Shown here piece by piece: positions 16,860 to 26,430 of a DNA stretch of 64,000 nt; the stretch's first letter is position 1, and each line of letters begins with the position of its first letter. The notes under the pieces are model-generated. The model saw nothing but the letters and a program-made list of their open reading frames with translations. It searched no databases and was not told the origin of the DNA. Made by a program: the position numbers and the translations under genes. This stretch comes from Streptomyces cyaneofuscatus (GTDB lineage: Bacteria > Actinomycetota > Actinomycetes > Streptomycetales > Streptomycetaceae): NCBI RefSeq assembly GCF_000718135.1, contig NZ_JOEM01000027.1:13621-77620 (forward strand), read 5' to 3'.

Positions 16860-17206
16860 ACAACGGCTTAGCCACCGGTACCCCGGAAACGCCCGTCACC
16901 TTCATCAACGTCTTCGAGATAGCCGCCGACGAACTCGACGCGTTCGTCGAGAAGTGGGAGGAGCGGGCCCGTCTCATGCGGGACAAGCCCGGCTTCATCG
17001 ACTCCCGGATGCACCGGGCCCGCTCGACGGACTCCCGCTTCCAGCTCGTCAATGTCTCCCACTGGGAGAGCCAGGAGGCGTGGGAGGCAGCCACCGCCGA
17101 CCCCGACTTCGCCTCCCGGACCCGGGCCGCGCGCGAGGAGACCCGCCGGCCGGTCACACCGAACCCGGCGGTCTACGACGTCGTCGTGGAGCTCACCGCG
17201 TCCTAG
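16850..17206 (+). CDS. antibiotic biosynthesis monooxygenase (ABM) domain protein
   Basis: Encodes 118 residues of the dimeric ferredoxin-like ABM fold: VTFINVFEIAADELDAFVEKW, KPGFIDSRMHRA, and FQLVNVSHWESQEAWEAA around residues 62-80. Family members include haem-degrading monooxygenases and cofactor-free oxygenases. The HW-ES-EAW motif is typical, but a haem-ligand Asn/His could not be assigned. The ATG lies in the last copy of the 26-bp repeat array and lacks a clear Shine-Dalgarno. Repeat-number change could therefore alter its leader directly. Confidence 0.87.
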   Translation: MTTDNGLATGTPETPVTFINVFEIAADELDAFVEKWEERARLMRDKPGFIDSRMHRARSTDSRFQLVNVSHWESQEAWEAATADPDFASRTRAAREETRRPVTPNPAVYDVVVELTAS

Positions 17207-17230
17207 GGACTCCTGGCTCCTGTACGCGAA

Positions 17231-17269
17231 CGGCCCCGGCACCTGTCTGTTCCGCAGGTGCCGGGGCCG
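17231..17269. terminator. bidirectional hairpin terminator
   Basis: 15-bp perfect arms (17231-17245 and 17255-17269) with a 9-base loop lie between the ABM gene (+) and argS (-), which converge. Confidence 0.8.
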
Positions 17270-17290
17270 ACGCGCGTACGGCAGGCGCCG

Positions 17291-19063
17291 TCAGAGCCGC
17301 TCGGGCGTCCGGATGCCGAGCAGCGCCATCCCCTGGTGCAGGGTCCGGGCGGTCAGCTCGACCAGGAAGAGCCGGTTCTCGACGACCTCGGGCGCGTTGT
17401 CCGGGCTGAGCACCTGGCACTGGTCGTAGAACGTGGTGAGGTGCGACGCCAGCTGGTAGAGGTACGCGGCCAGCTTGTGCGGCTCGTACCCCGACGCGAC
17501 CTCGGAGAGCACCTCGCCGAACTGGTCCAGGTGCAGGCCGAGCGCGCGCTCCGCCGGGGCCAGCGCCAGCTCCGGGTGGGCGGCCGGGACCGCGTCGCCC
17601 GCCTTGCGCAGGATGGACCGGATACGCGCGTACGCGTACTGGAGGTACACCGACGTGTCGCCGTGCAGCGACACCATCTGGTCCAGGTCGAACTTGTAGT
17701 CCCGCACGGCGGAGGTCGACAGGTCCGCGTACTTCACGGCGCCGATGCCGACGTACCGGCCGTTCTCGACGATCTCCTCCTCGGACAGGCCCACCTTCCC
17801 GGCCTTCTCCCGCACGACCGCCGTGGCCCGCTCGACCGCCTCGTCGAGGAGGTCCTCCAGCCGGACCGTCTCGCCCTCACGGGTCTTGAACGGCTTGCCG
17901 TCCTTGCCGAGGACCGTGCCGAAGGCGAGCTGGACGGCCTTGACGTCCCCGTTCAGCCAGCCGGCCCGGCGGGCCGTCTCGAAGACCATCTTGAAGTGCA
18001 GCGACTGCCGCACGTCCACCACGTAGACCAGGGTGTCGGCCTTGAGGTCCTGGACCCGGTTGCGGATCGCGGAGAGGTCGGTGGCCGCGTAGCCGTAACC
18101 GCCGTTGGTCTTCTTCACGATGAGCGGGACCTTGTTGCCGTCCGGTCCCTTGACGTCGTCGAAGAAGACGCAGAGCGCACCCTCGGAGCGGACGGCGACA
18201 CCCGTCTCCTCCAGGATCCGGCAGGTCTCCTCCAGCATGTCGTTGTAGCCGGACTCACCGACGATGTCGGCGTCGCGGACCTCCATGTCGAGCTTGTCGA
18301 AGACCGAGTGGAAGTAGATCTTCGACTCGTCGACGAAGCCCTGCCACAGCTCCAGCGTCTCGGGGTCCCCGGCCTGGAGGGCCACCACCCGGTCCCGCGA
18401 GCGCGCCTTGAACTCCTCGTCGGAGTCGAACAGCGCACGCGACGCCTTGTAGACCCGGTTCAGCGTCGACATCGCCGCCTCACCGTCCGCCGCGTCACCC
18501 TCGTGCTTCAGGGCGCCCGGGTGCTCGGTCAGATACTGGATGAGCATGCCGAACTGGGTGCCCCAGTCGCCGATGTGGTGGCGCCGGACGACGCTCTCGC
18601 CGGTGAACTCCAGGATCTTGACCATCGCGTCGCCGATGACCGCCGACCGCAGGTGGCCGACGTGCATCTCCTTGGCCACGTTCGGCTGGGCGTAGTCGAT
18701 GACCGTGGTGCCGGCCGCCGCGTTCACCGGCACGCCGAGGCGGCCCTCGGTGTCGGCGGCCCGGGCGGCCAGCGTCTCGACGATCGCCTTGTCGGTGAGG
18801 GTGACGTTGAGGAAGCCGGGTCCGGAGACCTCGATGTCCTGGATCAGCTCACCGGCCGGGAGGGCGGCCGTGACCTGGCCCGCCAGCTCCCGGGGGTTGC
18901 CCTTGAGCTTCTTGGCGAGCGCCAGGATGCCGTTGGCCTGGAAGTCGGCCCGGTCGCTTCGGCGCAGCAGCGGGTCCGCGGCGCCGGCATCCGGCAGAGC
19001 TGCCGTCAGGGCGTCCGCCAGCTGCTGCTGGAGCGTGGAAGCGAGGGAAGGGACCGAGGCCAT
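17291..19063 (-). CDS. argS: arginyl-tRNA synthetase
   Basis: Class I synthetase of 590 residues charging tRNA-Arg in the cytoplasm. Order: N-terminal Add1 domain (to about 100), then the HIGH-type motif [11 protein letters not shown] near 130, the Rossmann core, a degenerate KMSKS region around [21 protein letters not shown], and a C-terminal anticodon-binding helical domain ([14 protein letters not shown]). ATG 19063 fits the family start. It is divergent from lysS, with two small palindromes in the 177-bp gap. Confidence 0.97.
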   Translation of the reverse strand: MASVPSLASTLQQQLADALTAALPDAGAADPLLRRSDRADFQANGILALAKKLKGNPRELAGQVTAALPAGELIQDIEVSGPGFLNVTLTDKAIVETLAARAADTEGRLGVPVNAAAGTTVIDYAQPNVAKEMHVGHLRSAVIGDAMVKILEFTGESVVRRHHIGDWGTQFGMLIQYLTEHPGALKHEGDAADGEAAMSTLNRVYKASRALFDSDEEFKARSRDRVVALQAGDPETLELWQGFVDESKIYFHSVFDKLDMEVRDADIVGESGYNDMLEETCRILEETGVAVRSEGALCVFFDDVKGPDGNKVPLIVKKTNGGYGYAATDLSAIRNRVQDLKADTLVYVVDVRQSLHFKMVFETARRAGWLNGDVKAVQLAFGTVLGKDGKPFKTREGETVRLEDLLDEAVERATAVVREKAGKVGLSEEEIVENGRYVGIGAVKYADLSTSAVRDYKFDLDQMVSLHGDTSVYLQYAYARIRSILRKAGDAVPAAHPELALAPAERALGLHLDQFGEVLSEVASGYEPHKLAAYLYQLASHLTTFYDQCQVLSPDNAPEVVENRLFLVELTARTLHQGMALLGIRTPERL

Positions 19064-19100
19064 GGCTGGCTGCCGTTTCCGTAGGAGGTACAGGGGGTCG

Positions 19101-19138
19101 CCCTTGGATGACCAAGGGTTTCCTTGGAATACCAAGGG
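19101..19138. promoter_or_regulatory. twin palindromes between argS and lysS
   Basis: CCCTTGG-ATGA-CCAAGGG (19101-19118) is followed by CCTTGG-AATA-CCAAGG (19122-19137). They are tandem, about one helical turn-pair apart, 40-75 bp before argS (-) and 100-140 bp before lysS (+). They may be operators for one regulator or two hairpins in the argS leader. Confidence 0.55.
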
Positions 19139-19240
19139 TTCTCCCGAGTATCCCACGGGGCGTAAAGCCGTTTTCGCGCTACGGGGGGTAGCTGGGAGAA
19201 TGGTCGGTAACCCACTGGGACCGACAGACGAGAGAAGGAC

Positions 19241-21007
19241 GTGCCGACCGTGGCCGAGAGTCAGACCAGCACCGAGACCGACTGGGTCTCCCGCTTCGCG
19301 GACGATGTCATCGCCGAATCGGAGCGTCGTGCGCCTGGCAAACCGGTCGTCGTCGCCTCCGGGCTCTCCCCGTCCGGCCCGATCCACCTCGGCAACCTCC
19401 GCGAGGTCATGACCCCGCACCTGGTCGCCGACGAGATCCGCCGCCGCGGGTACACCGTGCGCCACCTGATCTCCTGGGACGACTACGACCGCTACCGGAA
19501 GGTCCCCAACGGGGTTCCGGGCGTGGACGCGTCCTGGGCCGAGCACATCGGCAAGCCGCTGACCTCGGTGCCCGCCCCCGCCGGCTCCGCGTACGCGAAC
19601 TGGGCCGAGCACTTCAAGGCCGCCATGACGGCGGCCCTGGACGAGCTGGGCGTCGAGTACGACGGGATCAGCCAGACGGAGCAGTACACCGCGGGCGCCT
19701 ACCGCGAGCAGGTGCTGCACGCGATGAGGCACCGCGCCGACATCGACGCCGTACTGGACCGCTACCGGACGAAGAAGGACCCGGCGGCCGCTGCCGCCTC
19801 TCAGAAGAAGAAGCCGCAGCAGCAGAAGAAGGTCGACGAGGCCGAGCTGGAGGCCGCCGAGGGCTCCGGCGCCGCCGACGAGGACGACGGCAGCGGCAAC
19901 AGCGCCGGCTACTTCCCGTACAAGCCGTACTGCGGCAACTGCGAGAAGGACCTCACCGTCGTCACCTCCTACGACGACGACACCACCGAGCTGAACTACA
20001 CCTGCTCGGCGTGCGGCTTCGCCGAAACGGTCCGGCTCAACGAGTTCAACCGCGGCAAGCTGGTCTGGAAGGTCGACTGGCCGATGCGCTGGGCGTACGA
20101 GGGCGTGATCTTCGAGCCCAGCGGCGTCGACCACTCCTCGCCCGGCTCCTCCTTCGTCGTCGGCGGCCAGATCGTCCGCGAGGTCTTCGACGGCGTGCAG
20201 CCCATCGGGCCCATGTACGCCTTCGTCGGCATCTCCGGCATGGCCAAGATGTCCAGCAGCAAGGGCGGGGTCCCCACCCCGGCCGACGCGCTGAAGATCA
20301 TGGAGGCGCCGCTGCTGCGCTGGCTCTACGCCCGCCGCAAGCCCAACCAGTCGTTCAAGATCGCCTTCGACCAGGAGATCCAGCGGCTGTACGACGAGTG
20401 GGACTCGCTGGGCCGCAAGGTCGCCGACGGCACGGTGCTGCCCGCCGACGCCGCCGCGTACGCGCGGGCCGTCCGCACGGCGGCCGGGGAGCTTCCGAGC
20501 ACCCCCCGCCCGCTCCCATACCGGACGCTCGCCTCGGTCGCCGACATCACCGCCGGCGCCGAGGACCAGACCCTGCGCATCCTCAGCGAGCTCGACCCGG
20601 AGAACCCGCTGACCTCGCTGGACGAGGCGCGCCCGCGCCTGGACCGCGCCGAGAACTGGATCACCACCCAGGTCCCGGCCGAGGCCCGCACCATCGTCCG
20701 CGACGAGGCCGACAAGGAGCTCCTGGGCTCCCTCGACGACCAGGGCCGCGAGTCGCTGCGCCTCCTCCTGGAGGGGCTGGACACGCACTGGTCGCTGGAC
20801 GGGCTCACCACGCTCGTCTACGGGGTGCCGAAGGTGCTGGCGGGCCTGGAGCCGGACGCCAAGCCGACGCCCGAGCTGAAGGCCGCCCAGCGGTCCTTCT
20901 TCGCCCTGCTCTACCGGCTGCTCGTCAGCCGTGACACGGGGCCGCGTCTGCCCACGCTGCTGCTCGCGGTGGGGGCGGAGCGGGTGCGCAGGCTGCTGGG
21001 CGCGTAG
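19241..21007 (+). CDS. lysS: class I lysyl-tRNA synthetase
   Basis: Archaeal-type LysRS of 588 residues, unrelated to the common class II enzyme. It has [15 protein letters not shown] (HIGH-like, about residues 41-55), KMSSSKG (the KMSKS loop, near 337), and paired zinc-type motifs CGNC and CSAC around 230-260. A low-complexity insert rich in Lys, Gln, Ala and acidic residues (about 180-220) precedes the zinc region. GTG 19241 has an AGAAGGAC ribosome site. In Streptomyces this enzyme may coexist with a class II copy elsewhere. Downstream is a strong terminator. Confidence 0.95.
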   Translation: MPTVAESQTSTETDWVSRFADDVIAESERRAPGKPVVVASGLSPSGPIHLGNLREVMTPHLVADEIRRRGYTVRHLISWDDYDRYRKVPNGVPGVDASWAEHIGKPLTSVPAPAGSAYANWAEHFKAAMTAALDELGVEYDGISQTEQYTAGAYREQVLHAMRHRADIDAVLDRYRTKKDPAAAAASQKKKPQQQKKVDEAELEAAEGSGAADEDDGSGNSAGYFPYKPYCGNCEKDLTVVTSYDDDTTELNYTCSACGFAETVRLNEFNRGKLVWKVDWPMRWAYEGVIFEPSGVDHSSPGSSFVVGGQIVREVFDGVQPIGPMYAFVGISGMAKMSSSKGGVPTPADALKIMEAPLLRWLYARRKPNQSFKIAFDQEIQRLYDEWDSLGRKVADGTVLPADAAAYARAVRTAAGELPSTPRPLPYRTLASVADITAGAEDQTLRILSELDPENPLTSLDEARPRLDRAENWITTQVPAEARTIVRDEADKELLGSLDDQGRESLRLLLEGLDTHWSLDGLTTLVYGVPKVLAGLEPDAKPTPELKAAQRSFFALLYRLLVSRDTGPRLPTLLLAVGAERVRRLLGA

Positions 21008-21028
21008 CACCGCCGTAGGTACGAAAAG

Positions 21029-21068
21029 GGGCCGCCGCCCGGGAACTCCTCCCGGGCGGCGGCCCTTT
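21029..21068. terminator. bidirectional hairpin terminator
   Basis: 16-bp G+C arms (21029-21044 and 21050-21065), a 5-base loop, then TTT. An A-run on the other side gives a T-run for the opposite strand, fitting the convergent lysS and DUF2637 genes. Confidence 0.85.
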
Positions 21069-21092
21069 CGCCTTCCGTACGTACGCTGCGTG

Positions 21093-22604
21093 TCAGGCGC
21101 TCTGGTCGGCCGTGGCCCGCTGCATGTAGAGGTTCTTGAACTGCGGCATCAGGTCCAGGAGCAGCGCGGTCGAGCGCGGGTGGTGGACGTCGCGCCGGTC
21201 GGCCAGGTGGATGTCGAGGGTCTCGACGTTCGGGAACTCACCCACCTCGTCCGTGTACGCGCTGAACTCCTCGTACGCGCGGTCGGCGAAGTCGTTGTCC
21301 TCCTGGGACCACTCCTCCAGCTGCGGCGCGTCCTCGGGGCCGGGCGCGGGCACAGCGGGCGGCTCCTCATCGGCGGCCTGCTGCACGGGCTGCGCCTGCT
21401 GTACGGCCTCCGGCGTCTCCTGGGGCTCTTCGCGGCGGGGGTGCGGGACCGCGCCGATCGTGCCGACGTTGCCCAGGGGGCGGGTGCGGCCGGGGCCCAG
21501 CGGGACGGCGGCGGGCGTGGGCTCCAGGCCCTCGGCGTGGAGCGGGTCGTACGCGCTCGCGTGCGGGCCCTCGGGGAGCTTCTGCGCGGCGAACCAGGGG
21601 CTGTCGTGGGTGGGCGGGACCTGCGGGGCCTGCTCGGGGAGTTGGGCCTGTGCCTGGAGCTGCTGGGGCCCCTGCTTCTGGAGGGACGTCGGCTGTTGCT
21701 GCTGAGGGTGCTGTTGCGGGTGGGGCTGGGCCTGCTCCTGCTGCGGCACCTGCTCCTCGCGCCCCTGCCCCTGCTCGTACCCGTGCTCCTGGCTCTGCTC
21801 CAGGCCCGACACCCGGTCCTGCTCCCGCCGCGGCTCGTACGGCAGTTCGGCCTTCGGGGCGGGCGGCAGCAGGGCCGGTTCGATGCCGGCGGCGGCGAGC
21901 CCGGCCGGGGCGGTCTCGGCGAGCGGGACGCCGTACTTCGCCAGCCGCAGCGGCATCATCGACTCGACCGGCGCCTTGCGGCGCCAGTTGCGGCCGAACC
22001 GGGCCTGGAGGCGGGCCTGGTAGATCAGCCGCTCCTGTTCGAGCTTGATGACCTGCTCGTAACTGCGCAGCTCCCACAGCTTCATGCGCCGCCACAGCTT
22101 GAACGTCGGTATGGGGGAGAGCAGCCAGCGGGTGAGGCGCACGCCCTCCATGTGCTTGTCGGCCGTGATGTCCGCGATCCGGCCCACCGCGTGCCGGGCG
22201 GCCTCCACGGAGACGACGAACAGGACCGGGATCACCGCGTGCATCGCGGTGCCGAGCGGGTCGGGCCAGGAGGCGGCGCCGTTGAACGCGATGGTCGCGG
22301 CGGTCAGCAGCCACGCCGTCTGGCGCAGCAGCGGGAACGGGATCCGCATCCACGTCAGCAGCAGGTCCAGGGCGAGCAGGACACAGATGCCCGCGTCGAT
22401 GCCGATGGGGAAGACCAGGGAGAACTGGCCGAACCCCTTGGCCTCGGCCAGCTCGCGCACGGCCGCGTAGGAGCCCGCGAACCCGATCGCGGCGATGATC
22501 ACCGCACCGGCGACGACGATCCCGATGAGTATCCGGTGTGTGCGTGTCAGCGGTATGGCGGCCACCGGCGCTCCCCTCCCCGACTTCTGCTCTCCGTCCG
22601 GCAT
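21093..22604 (-). CDS. DUF2637 membrane protein with long Gln-rich tail
   Basis: Encodes 503 residues. The first 150 form four membrane segments (from [25 protein letters not shown] to [19 protein letters not shown]) of the DUF2637 type, related to actinomycete conjugation/spread proteins (SpdB-like). A basic [22 protein letters not shown] helix follows, then a Gln/Pro-rich low-complexity stretch (about 270-340), and a conserved acidic C-terminal block ([20 protein letters not shown]). No transfer genes are nearby, so this is the chromosomal form, of unknown function. ATG 22604. Confidence 0.88.
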   Translation of the reverse strand: MPDGEQKSGRGAPVAAIPLTRTHRILIGIVVAGAVIIAAIGFAGSYAAVRELAEAKGFGQFSLVFPIGIDAGICVLLALDLLLTWMRIPFPLLRQTAWLLTAATIAFNGAASWPDPLGTAMHAVIPVLFVVSVEAARHAVGRIADITADKHMEGVRLTRWLLSPIPTFKLWRRMKLWELRSYEQVIKLEQERLIYQARLQARFGRNWRRKAPVESMMPLRLAKYGVPLAETAPAGLAAAGIEPALLPPAPKAELPYEPRREQDRVSGLEQSQEHGYEQGQGREEQVPQQEQAQPHPQQHPQQQQPTSLQKQGPQQLQAQAQLPEQAPQVPPTHDSPWFAAQKLPEGPHASAYDPLHAEGLEPTPAAVPLGPGRTRPLGNVGTIGAVPHPRREEPQETPEAVQQAQPVQQAADEEPPAVPAPGPEDAPQLEEWSQEDNDFADRAYEEFSAYTDEVGEFPNVETLDIHLADRRDVHHPRSTALLLDLMPQFKNLYMQRATADQSA

Positions 22605-22667
22605 CCACGTCCGGCGCTGGCACAGCCTGGCACATGTGTGCGAGTCGCGTTGCGCGGGGAGGGGCGA

Positions 22668-22695
22668 AGCCCGGCCCTCGGTGGAGGGCCGGGCT
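22668..22695 (-). terminator. hairpin terminator after DUF3558 gene
   Basis: 12-bp perfect arms (22668-22679 and 22684-22695) with a 4-base loop, placed 50 bp after the stop of the lipoprotein gene and before the DUF2637 start on the same strand. Confidence 0.7.
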
Positions 22696-22745
22696 CCGGA
22701 AACCGGTGTGCGGCCTGGGAGTTCGGGTCTCCGGGCCGGCTCAGG

Positions 22746-23594
22746 TCACGACTTGGGCGTGGCCTCCGACGCGGGCTTCTCGTCGCCCTTCTCGTCGCCC
22801 TTCTTCTCTTCCTTCTTGTCGTCCTTCTTGGCATCCCCGGCCGACGGGGACGCCTCCGCGCTGCCGGCACCGGCGGTGGCGTCGACCTTGCCGACCGCTT
22901 CCTTCGCCGCCTTCTGGGCGCCCTTGAGGATGTCCGCCGCGGAGGGGGTCTTCGCCCCCGCGTAACCGGCGCCGTTGTACGTCAGGGTGACGACGACATT
23001 GCCCGTACGGGCCACGACCGTGGCGTACTCGAAGTCCTCGTCCGTCTTGTTGAGCTTGTACGTGATCGCCGTGGCCTCGTCGCCGATGCCGGGGGCGGCG
23101 GCCGCGGCGGCCTTCTGCGCGCCCTCGCTCGCCTTCTCCTTGGCCACCTGCTTCGTGTAGTCCTCGGTGGCGCGCGCGGCGCCGCTGCCCAGCGCCTGGT
23201 CCGAGTCGAAGCGGGTGAAGGCGACGGACAGCCAGCGGTACTGGGAGCCCTTGACGCCCTTGTCGTCCAGCCCGTTCCACGAGCAGCTGCCGCGCACCGA
23301 GAGGTCGCTGGAGCGGCCGGCGGTGCCGCCCTTCTTCTTGGCCTCGGGCACCAGGTCCTTGACCGTGTTCTTCGCGATCGAGGTGCAGGCGTCGGGCAGG
23401 TCGGTGAACTTCGCCGGTTCGACCGCGGGCTTCGTCGGCTCGGCCCCGGCGGAGTCGGACGACGAGGAGGAGCCCGCCTTCTTCTCGGCGTCGGAGCCGG
23501 AGCCGGAGTCCGACGAGCAGCCGACGGCTACGAGCATCACCGGAACGGCGGCGCAGGCGAGTATGCGGGACAGTCGCGGAGCTGATCGGTGCAT
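22746..23594 (-). CDS. DUF3558 lipoprotein
   Basis: Encodes 282 residues. The signal peptide has a lipobox around VAVGCSSD (Cys26), followed by a Ser/Glu/Lys linker. The DUF3558 domain (FTDLPDACTSIAKNTVKDLVPEA, SCSWNGLD, LSVAFTRF) ends in a long Lys/Glu/Asp tail. It is exported and lipid-anchored. DUF3558 is common in actinomycete cell-envelope lipoproteins but has no assigned activity. ATG 23594 has AAGGA just upstream. It is the second of two tandem DUF3558 genes on this strand. Confidence 0.9.
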   Translation of the reverse strand: MHRSAPRLSRILACAAVPVMLVAVGCSSDSGSGSDAEKKAGSSSSSDSAGAEPTKPAVEPAKFTDLPDACTSIAKNTVKDLVPEAKKKGGTAGRSSDLSVRGSCSWNGLDDKGVKGSQYRWLSVAFTRFDSDQALGSGAARATEDYTKQVAKEKASEGAQKAAAAAAPGIGDEATAITYKLNKTDEDFEYATVVARTGNVVVTLTYNGAGYAGAKTPSAADILKGAQKAAKEAVGKVDATAGAGSAEASPSAGDAKKDDKKEEKKGDEKGDEKPASEATPKS

Positions 23595-23725
23595 GGTTCC
23601 TTCACTCGGACGGCACGGAGGTCTCGTTCGTGGTGCCACGTTACGACGGGCGGCGCCCCCGCGGCGCCCTCGTCCCGGCCCCGGACGGCCCGCGGACGGG
23701 CAGCCCGGAGGGCCCGTACGCGCCC

Positions 23726-24586
23726 CTACTCGCTGATCACCTCGGCCAGCTTCCGGGCCAGTGCCTGGGCCTTGTCCTGCAGTTCCTTGCTGTCGGGCAC
23801 CTTGGTGACGAGGGCCGGCTGCTCGCCGTACCGGACGGTCACGATCACGTTCGATGTGCGGAATACCACGCTCACCGTGCGGTGCTGTGCGGTGGAACCT
23901 GCCCGGGTGAGGAGATCGTCCAGAAACGCCGCATCTCCGAGCCCGTCGACCACCCGCGGCCGCAGATCCTCGTCGCCGCCGCCCGGCGTTCCGGGGGTGC
24001 CGGATGAGGTACCGGCGGAGGCGGAGGGTGAGGGATCCGTCGAGCCCGTGCCGTCACCGGCCTTCCCGGTCTCCTTCTCCTGCCCCTTCTCCCCTCCGCC
24101 CGTGCCGGTCGGCGCGCCCTTCTCCGGGGCTGTGCCGGTCGTGGAGCTCCCCGGCAGCTCGGCGGCGTTCTCCTTCTTCACGTACAGGGAGCGGGCGCGG
24201 TCGTCGTCGCTCACGAGGGGGTCGTACGACACGACACGTTCGAAGTCGATCGAGAGGTTCCGGGAGGAGTCCGGGGCGTCGGCCTTCCAGCTGCAGCCGA
24301 CCTTGCGGTCGGTGTCGTACGTGATGGTCGGCGACCCCCGCAACGCCTTCTCCTGCTGCTGCCGGGGCAGCTCCGCGACGCCCGGGAGCAGGTCCTTGAG
24401 CGTGGAGGAGGGTACGGCGCGGCAGGGCGCGGGCAGGGTCCGGTACTTGCCCGGGGGCGCGGTGGTGACGGTGGGGCCGCCCGGCTTGCTGTCGGCGTCG
24501 GTGGCGCTGCCGTCGGAGCCGGCACTGCAGCCGACGGCGAGCGCTGCGAGGAGCGCGACGCCGGGTACGTACGCCATGTGTCGCAC
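23726..24586 (-). CDS. second DUF3558 lipoprotein
   Basis: Encodes 286 residues, paralogous in layout to its neighbour: short signal with lipobox AVGCSAG, linker, then YRTLPAPCRAVPSSTLKDLLPG and VGCSWKAD. An inserted Gly/Thr/Pro/Glu-rich region (about 160-220) precedes a C-terminal strand set with SVVFRTSNVIVTVRYGEQPA. GTG 24586 is preferred because GGGAG lies 9 bases before it; ATG 24577 is possible. Both lipoproteins keep the two Cys that bracket the domain core. Divergent from rtcB. Confidence 0.88.
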   Translation of the reverse strand: MRHMAYVPGVALLAALAVGCSAGSDGSATDADSKPGGPTVTTAPPGKYRTLPAPCRAVPSSTLKDLLPGVAELPRQQQEKALRGSPTITYDTDRKVGCSWKADAPDSSRNLSIDFERVVSYDPLVSDDDRARSLYVKKENAAELPGSSTTGTAPEKGAPTGTGGGEKGQEKETGKAGDGTGSTDPSPSASAGTSSGTPGTPGGGDEDLRPRVVDGLGDAAFLDDLLTRAGSTAQHRTVSVVFRTSNVIVTVRYGEQPALVTKVPDSKELQDKAQALARKLAEVISE

Positions 24587-24760
24587 CGTCCCAGGCTCCC
24601 TTCGGTACGGAAAACATGTTGCCGCTCGGAGGCGGCCGATGGACACAATGTGTATCGCACGCGCCGCTGTGAATGCCCGTCGGCCGACTTATTTGCCGAC
24701 CTTGGGCCCGGTTTTGCGCTTTCCGTCTTTTCGGGGGAATCTCGGGGGAATCGAGGAGTT

Positions 24761-25954
24761 ATGTCGTACGTAGAGGTGCCGGGGGCGAAGGTCCCCATCC
24801 GTATGTGGACCGATCCCGCGTCGGTCGAGGACGTGGCGATGCAGCAGCTGCGGAACGTGTCCACGCTGCCCTGGATCAGGGGTCTCGCCGTCATGCCGGA
24901 CGTCCACTTCGGCAAGGGGGCCACGGTCGGTTCGGTGATCGCGATGCAGGGCGCGGTCTGCCCGGCCGCGGTGGGGGTCGACATCGGCTGCGGGATGTCC
25001 GCGGTGCGGACGTCCCTGACGGCGAACGATCTTCCCGGCGACCTGTCACGGCTGCGCTCCAAGATCGAACAGGCCATTCCGGTGGGCCGCGGGATGCACG
25101 ACGAGACCGTGGACCCGGGGCGGCTGCACGGGTTCCCGACGTCCGGGTGGGACGACTTCTGGGGGCGGTTCGACGGGATCGCGGAAGCGGTCAGATTCCG
25201 TCAGGAACGTGCCACGAAGCAGATGGGAACGCTTGGATCGGGCAACCACATGATCGAGTTCTGCTTGGACAGTGACGGGAGCGTGTGGCTGATGCTGCAC
25301 TCCGGCTCCCGGAACATCGGCAAGGAGCTGGCCGAGCACCACATCGGCATCGCGCAGAAGCTGCCGCACAACCAGGGCATCGTCGACCGGGACCTGGCGG
25401 TGTTCGTCTCGGACACCCCGCAGATGGCCGCCTACCGGAACGATCTGTACTGGGCGCAGGAGTACGCCAAGTACAACCGCGCGATCATGATGGGGCTCTT
25501 CAAGGACGTGGTCCGCAAGGAGTTCAAGAAGGCGAAGCCGGTCTTCGAGCAGGAGATCTCCTGTCACCACAACTACGTGGCGGAGGAGCGGTACGACGGA
25601 GCGGACCTGCTGGTCACCCGCAAGGGAGCGATCCGCGCGGGCTCCGGTGAGTACGGGATCATCCCCGGCTCGATGGGCACCAGCTCGTACATCGTGAAGG
25701 GTCTCGGCAACGAGAAGGCGTTCAACTCGGCCTCCCACGGAGCCGGTCGCCGGATGAGCCGGAACGCGGCCAAGCGGCGCTTCACGGTGCGCGACCTGGA
25801 GGAGCAGACGCGCGGTGTGGAGTGCCGCAAGGACTCCGGTGTCCTGGACGAGATCCCGGCCGCGTACAAGCCGATCGAGCAGGTCATGGAGCAGCAGCGG
25901 GACCTGGTCGAGGTCGTCGCGAAGCTCAAGCAGGTCATCTGCATCAAGGGCTGA
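24761..25954 (+). CDS. rtcB: RtcB-type RNA-splicing ligase
   Basis: Encodes 397 residues. GTP- and Mn-dependent ligase joining 2',3'-cyclic phosphate and 5'-OH RNA ends. The metal and guanylylation residues appear in order: MPDVHFGKGATVGS, GVDIGCGMSAVRT (Cys ligand), GTLGSGNHMIEF, LHSGSRNIGK, ISCHHNYVAEE, then SASHGAGRRMSR with the catalytic His that becomes guanylylated. ATG 24761 has GAGGAG 6 bases upstream. No archease or rtcA gene is adjacent. It likely repairs or splices tRNA; the physiological target in Streptomyces is not shown by the sequence. Confidence 0.95.
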   Translation: MSYVEVPGAKVPIRMWTDPASVEDVAMQQLRNVSTLPWIRGLAVMPDVHFGKGATVGSVIAMQGAVCPAAVGVDIGCGMSAVRTSLTANDLPGDLSRLRSKIEQAIPVGRGMHDETVDPGRLHGFPTSGWDDFWGRFDGIAEAVRFRQERATKQMGTLGSGNHMIEFCLDSDGSVWLMLHSGSRNIGKELAEHHIGIAQKLPHNQGIVDRDLAVFVSDTPQMAAYRNDLYWAQEYAKYNRAIMMGLFKDVVRKEFKKAKPVFEQEISCHHNYVAEERYDGADLLVTRKGAIRAGSGEYGIIPGSMGTSSYIVKGLGNEKAFNSASHGAGRRMSRNAAKRRFTVRDLEEQTRGVECRKDSGVLDEIPAAYKPIEQVMEQQRDLVEVVAKLKQVICIKG

Positions 25955-25994
25955 GGTGAGGGGCGTCGTCGCCGGGGGCGGCGCGCCCCTCACC
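25955..25994 (+). terminator. hairpin after rtcB
   Basis: 11-bp arms (GGTGAGGGGCG at 25955, CGCCCCTCACC at 25984) begin right after the rtcB stop codon. The 18-base interior holds a further short CGCC/GGCG pairing. Confidence 0.65.
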
Positions 25995-26008
25995 CGTGCT
26001 CGGGGCGT

Positions 26009-26360
26009 CTACGTGCCCGGCGGAACGTCCTCGGGGCGCTGGACCTGCCCGGTCTTCAGCCGCCAGAGGCGTACCGAACAGGAGGCCAGCGACGAGGCAG
26101 CCGTTTGCTTGCGCGCGAGGGAGAGGCAATCCGGGTAGTAGAGGTGCTCGGCCAGCTGGACGGCCGCCTCCTTGGTGTAGACGACGTTGTAGACCCCGTC
26201 ACGGGCGTTCCGCCCGATCTGCCGGGCGGCTCCCGTGACGACCTTGGCGTATCGGCACAGGTAGGCGCCGACGGCCTTTCCGGCCTGTGCCGGGTGCCAG
26301 GTGGCCGTCGGCCTGGAGGAAGCCGAACATGTAGGCATAGCGGGGATCTTCAAGATCCAT
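26009..26360 (-). pseudogene. decayed LAGLIDADG-type endonuclease/HTH gene
   Basis: Remnant in two frames. Reading down from ATG 26360, one frame gives DLEDPRYAYMFGFLQADGHL plus PGTGRKG, the typical N-terminus of actinomycete LAGLIDADG-like proteins. At about 26285 homology moves to another frame: VGAYLCRYAKVVTG, then GVYNVVYTKEAAVQLAEHLYYP and LSLARKQTAAS, then RLWRLKTGQVQRP, the family C-terminus. Compared with the intact proteins I recall, the middle, including the second catalytic motif, is missing, and more is lost before RLWRLKTG. The frame break and deletions make it non-functional. It lies beside a structured inverted repeat (26431-26539). Confidence 0.7.
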
Positions 26361-26430
26361 GAAGCTCGAAGTGGCACGTGTGGTGGATGGCGCGGGTGCG
26401 GGAGCGCCGATCTCGAAGAGTGCGGGCGCG

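Noticed and set aside
17258..19084. 608-codon open frame antisense to argS
   Set aside because: argS is certain on the other strand; the antisense product is low-complexity Val/Asp/Arg-rich.
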